Below, piece by piece: positions 38,701-40,733 of a stretch of 40,733 nucleotides of DNA. Position numbers and translations under genes: made by a program. Below the pieces are notes generated by a model, which made no database searches, was not told the DNA's origin, and saw nothing but the letters and a program-made list of their open reading frames with translations. The stretch is from positions 1-40,733 of IMG/VR virus record IMGVR_UViG_3300025113_000006; one strand, given 5' to 3'. The stretch is from a virus. Within the stretch, counting starts at the first letter, position 1, and each line of letters opens with the position of its first letter.

Positions 38701-40733
38701 TCAACGGGGCCTGGGAGCGCACGCTACCACCTGTCGCCGTGGCAGGGCTGTCCGCTACCTCGCTTGTCTTCCTGGTCGGCAGCACAGGCACTCCATCGCC
38801 GACCTCCATCACGCTGACAGCCACGCCGTCAGGCAGCATTGAGGACGAGATCGCGGTCTGGACAACGAGCCCGGTGGTCCCGCTCACAGGCACCGGCAAC
38901 ACGCGCGTCCTTACCTACGCGGCGATGGGCGCGTACGACTCCGTCCAGGTGACCGTGACCTTCAGCAACGGCGAGACCACCTTCGTTGACTACGCGACCA
39001 TCATCAAGGTCCGCGACGGCGTTGATGGTGAGTCGGGTGACGCCATCTCGATGCTGCTGACCAATGAGGCGCACCAGATACCGTGTGACCAGACGGGAGC
39101 ACCCATCTCGGGGGCCTTTGACAGCGCGGTCACGGGCATCCGCATCTACAAGGGCCTGGTGGATGACACCACCAACTGGACCTTTGGTAGGACCAACAGC
39201 AACGTGACCTCCCTGCCAGGTGGCACGTCCGTCGCCCCCACCGTGTCGATCACGGGCATCACCGCTGACGCAGGCTACGTGGACATCACGGGCACCCGCG
39301 CAGGTGGTGGCTACCCATCGCCGACCAAGCGCTTCTCCATCACGAAGTCCAAGCAGGGCGCCCAGGGCTCAGCCGGTGTGGCCGGCTCCCGCACCGCCGT
39401 GATGGACGTCTACCGCTGGGCCACGTCGAACCCGACCACCTTCCCAGTCGGTAACTCGACCTACACGTGGGCAACCGCGCAGTTCACCCCACCAAGCAAC
39501 CTGAACGGCTGGTCCCTGGTGCCACCAACCCCAGCTGACGGCGCGACGCTGTACGCCTGCCGTCAGGTCTACGTGGACGTCGGTGGGTCGGCGACCAGCG
39601 TCATCACCTGGACAGCAAGCACCTCAAGGATCATCTCAAAGGCCGGTTCAACGGGTGCCAACGGGCAGCGGGTGGGCGTCCTTGAGCTGTACCGCTGGTC
39701 GTCGGTAAAACCTAACACCTACCCATCGGGTGCCTCGACCTATACGTGGGCTAACGGCACCTTCACGCTGCCGGCCACGACCAACGGGTGGTCGCTGCTG
39801 CCTGGCACGGCCGTCATTGGGTATACACTGTGGGGCATCTCAACCACCGTGTCGGACAACCTCACGACACCTACCTCCAACGCGAACTGGGGGCCCACCA
39901 CACCCTACCCAGTCGGCTACGCGGGCACCAACGGCATCGACGGCAAGACGCTGAGGATTACATCTACCTCGCAGACCTTCAACGTCAGCTCCTCTGGTGC
40001 AGCCACTCCAGAGGGCATCAACTTCAACCTTCAGTCACAGAACCTGGCTGGAGAGGCCGCCTGGTATATCTACCCCGTTGTCCCGTTCACGGCGGCAGGA
40101 ACTACGGCGAGCCTGCTCTATTCGTCTCTAGGGAACAACAAGTCAGTCATCATCACGGCGCAGTGGGACGGGCTCACCGATACGATGACCATCCACAAGG
40201 TGTTTGACGGCAGCTCCGCCCTTACCGCCTACTTGACCAACGAGTCCCAGACCATCGCGGCCGACGCGGCCGGTGTCGCAGTCCCGGGCGCCTTCACCAA
40301 CGCCGGTGGCTCCTTCAAGGTCCTTCGCGGCTCAACTGACATCTCAACGGGCAACGGGGTCTTCTACTCCGTGGTTGGAGCACCGGTTGGCATCGCGGGC
40401 ACCATCCATTCCAGCAGCGGCATCTACACGATCACCGGCTGTAGCACCGACGTGGGCTCCATTACCTTCGAGGCGCTGGTCGATGGAGTCCAGCTGCGCA
40501 AGACGTACGCGCTGTCGAAGGCCAAGGCAGGCCCGACCGGGCAGACAGGCCCGACGGGGCCACAGGGCCCAGGTGGAACTGGACCGCAGGGGCCGCCAGG
40601 TGAGTCGGCCATCAACTCAGCGCAGATCTTCCTGTACGCCTGGGGCGTGGCTCAGCCGGGTAACCCAACGGCGTCCTCGATCTACACCTGGGCCAACGGG
40701 TCCCATAGCTCCTACTCAGGAGCTGGGCCTTGG
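35721..40733 (+). CDS. tail tip protein J-like, N-terminal part (3' open)
   Basis: 1671 codons are open to the window end. The start has the gpJ hallmark NNTLQSNATVRVLEVISEGP-IEGL, then the conserved YDLLANPRYGLGE...YCDQLVDDG...EPRFTFNYWL region. Fibronectin type III domains follow near residues 645-735 and 870-950, then Ig-like domains. From residue about 1220 come modules with the core YRW...P...P.G.STYTWA.G....NGWSL.P....G.TLW (39400, 39685, and a last copy cut by the window end), separated by short Gly-X-Y stretches such as GPTGQTGPTGPQGP. The reading frame at the end matches frame 1 at base 1. J determines host specificity. Confidence 0.9.
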   Translation, partial: MSDIEGAGGGKGKGGSQFYEENNTLQSNATVRVLEVISEGPIEGLVGGGKGIYLNNVPLMNEDGSRNFGGKTGFDSRVGLDDQPYMNGFSSAASELSINIQITKVTPVTYTVSSSDIDAVSLTISLPDGLYNNNTSNNRLEGSEVELYVERRLGTGVFSEVKRFKISGKTTSPYEEQHRVQRPPGTGTWSVRVYRSTDDNASATLRNATWLGRVTEIQEVKKTYPNTAYVGLTIDAKSVSSSSVPTRSYLADGLLVKVPANYDPINRTYTGTWNGTFKFAWTDNPVWVVYDLLANPRYGLGEWVTEDQIDKYGFYACSRYCDQLVDDGDGGQEPRFTFNYWLIARQDAARWIQDISATFNAKVVWVGGQARLIQDAPPASLGQPTTAKLITTSNVIDGLFTYRSSPQQDRLTAVNVTWNNPANFYQQEVVTLDKFTVKAGALQTKLVSATDVFGYTSEDVVAIGCTSEGQARRAGLWRLDTALFQTETVSFRQFLNGFDLGVGEVVKVFDEHYANGQQAGRLAAGSTTTVVKLDRQVDIAASSTLELRWTDGTVVSQPIDVGVTGIGLHDTVTLSTALPAAPAEDTDFIVTGVRAPRQFRIVKVALSEDSTVAVDAVYYDPAKYARIEGGVEVPPPVFTTPPGSQLGPPTGLVFKEVQVNEDNTIVRTLNVSWQRPLQGIVVAYVFKWSKDNGGWRTIESTAPNVELTNAVPGVYRVEVYAVGYNNILGERALGTYTISTAGGGATSLSPVTDLQVVGGGVQFKGRTLTVEWVNPTSNSLVTTATARDFRVDVLTTADALIRTVYVPIVAAGSKQLYTYDYDTNVTDGGVDGPRRSVKVRVRIRDAANNLTTPTIGTFSNPAPAALTNVQATPTNEGVKLSWSVPTDPDWGGVLVWRGQTTGFVITPDNLAYDVQGSYVQDYTSFGTLYFYRVAAYDAFAKPLDGVGLNVSAEIQEAGLPADGIPEVDVLPDPVGYTGPSIVYLTTDGQLYSYVNGAWERTLPPVAVAGLSATSLVFLVGSTGTPSPTSITLTATPSGSIEDEIAVWTTSPVVPLTGTGNTRVLTYAAMGAYDSVQVTVTFSNGETTFVDYATIIKVRDGVDGESGDAISMLLTNEAHQIPCDQTGAPISGAFDSAVTGIRIYKGLVDDTTNWTFGRTNSNVTSLPGGTSVAPTVSITGITADAGYVDITGTRAGGGYPSPTKRFSITKSKQGAQGSAGVAGSRTAVMDVYRWATSNPTTFPVGNSTYTWATAQFTPPSNLNGWSLVPPTPADGATLYACRQVYVDVGGSATSVITWTASTSRIISKAGSTGANGQRVGVLELYRWSSVKPNTYPSGASTYTWANGTFTLPATTNGWSLLPGTAVIGYTLWGISTTVSDNLTTPTSNANWGPTTPYPVGYAGTNGIDGKTLRITSTSQTFNVSSSGAATPEGINFNLQSQNLAGEAAWYIYPVVPFTAAGTTASLLYSSLGNNKSVIITAQWDGLTDTMTIHKVFDGSSALTAYLTNESQTIAADAAGVAVPGAFTNAGGSFKVLRGSTDISTGNGVFYSVVGAPVGIAGTIHSSSGIYTITGCSTDVGSITFEALVDGVQLRKTYALSKAKAGPTGQTGPTGPQGPGGTGPQGPPGESAINSAQIFLYAWGVAQPGNPTASSIYTWANGSHSSYSGAGPW

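Overview
The window is almost the whole genome of a tailed phage with a long, lambda-type tail (siphovirus morphotype). The DNA is rich in G+C. A Gram-negative host is likely, because one gene encodes a lipoprotein with a classical lipobox, the tail tip is built from lambda M, L, K, I and J homologues, and several promoters have a good bacterial sigma-70 type -10 box. I see no integrase, repressor, tRNA, polymerase or recognisable lysis gene. The first and last bases both lie inside the same kind of tail-tip gene, in compatible reading frames, so the sequence is probably an opened circle. However, the repeat module at the join would be incomplete.

Layout: 1-11.1 kb (+) holds the end of a J-like tip protein, small fibre-associated proteins and two very large fibres with collagen-like Gly-X-Y stretches. 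11.1-11.55 kb holds two small unknown genes. 11.55-17.8 kb (-) is an accessory or early region of about 14 small genes: a lipoprotein, a DNA adenine methyltransferase, a GIY-YIG nuclease, an interrupted HNH/NUMOD-like gene, a second broken gene and many unknowns. It is driven by a repeated promoter module. 17.84 kb is the divergent switch point. 17.9-21.2 kb (+) carries two small genes and a 957-residue primase-helicase, followed at once by a three-tier nested palindrome. 21.9-22.0 kb has a pair of 21-bp direct repeats just before the packaging genes. 22.2-35.7 kb (+) runs terS, terL, portal, scaffold, capsid, connectors, tail tube, frameshifted chaperone, tape measure, M, L, K, I, and then J from 35.7 kb to the end.

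Two promoter systems stand out. Leftward (and one rightward) early genes share a module with GTTAC, ten bases, TGTACAACC and then TATAAT. Late genes carry a different signal, CTAAATA (once TATAAATA, identical to the T4 late-promoter core). It is found on the + strand near gene starts, yet no T4 gp55-like sigma factor is recognisable. Other noteworthy items are two in-frame amber codons in early genes, a probable +1 (not -1) frameshift in the tail chaperone, an operator-like inverted repeat bracketing one promoter, and a gpL homologue without the cysteine domain.
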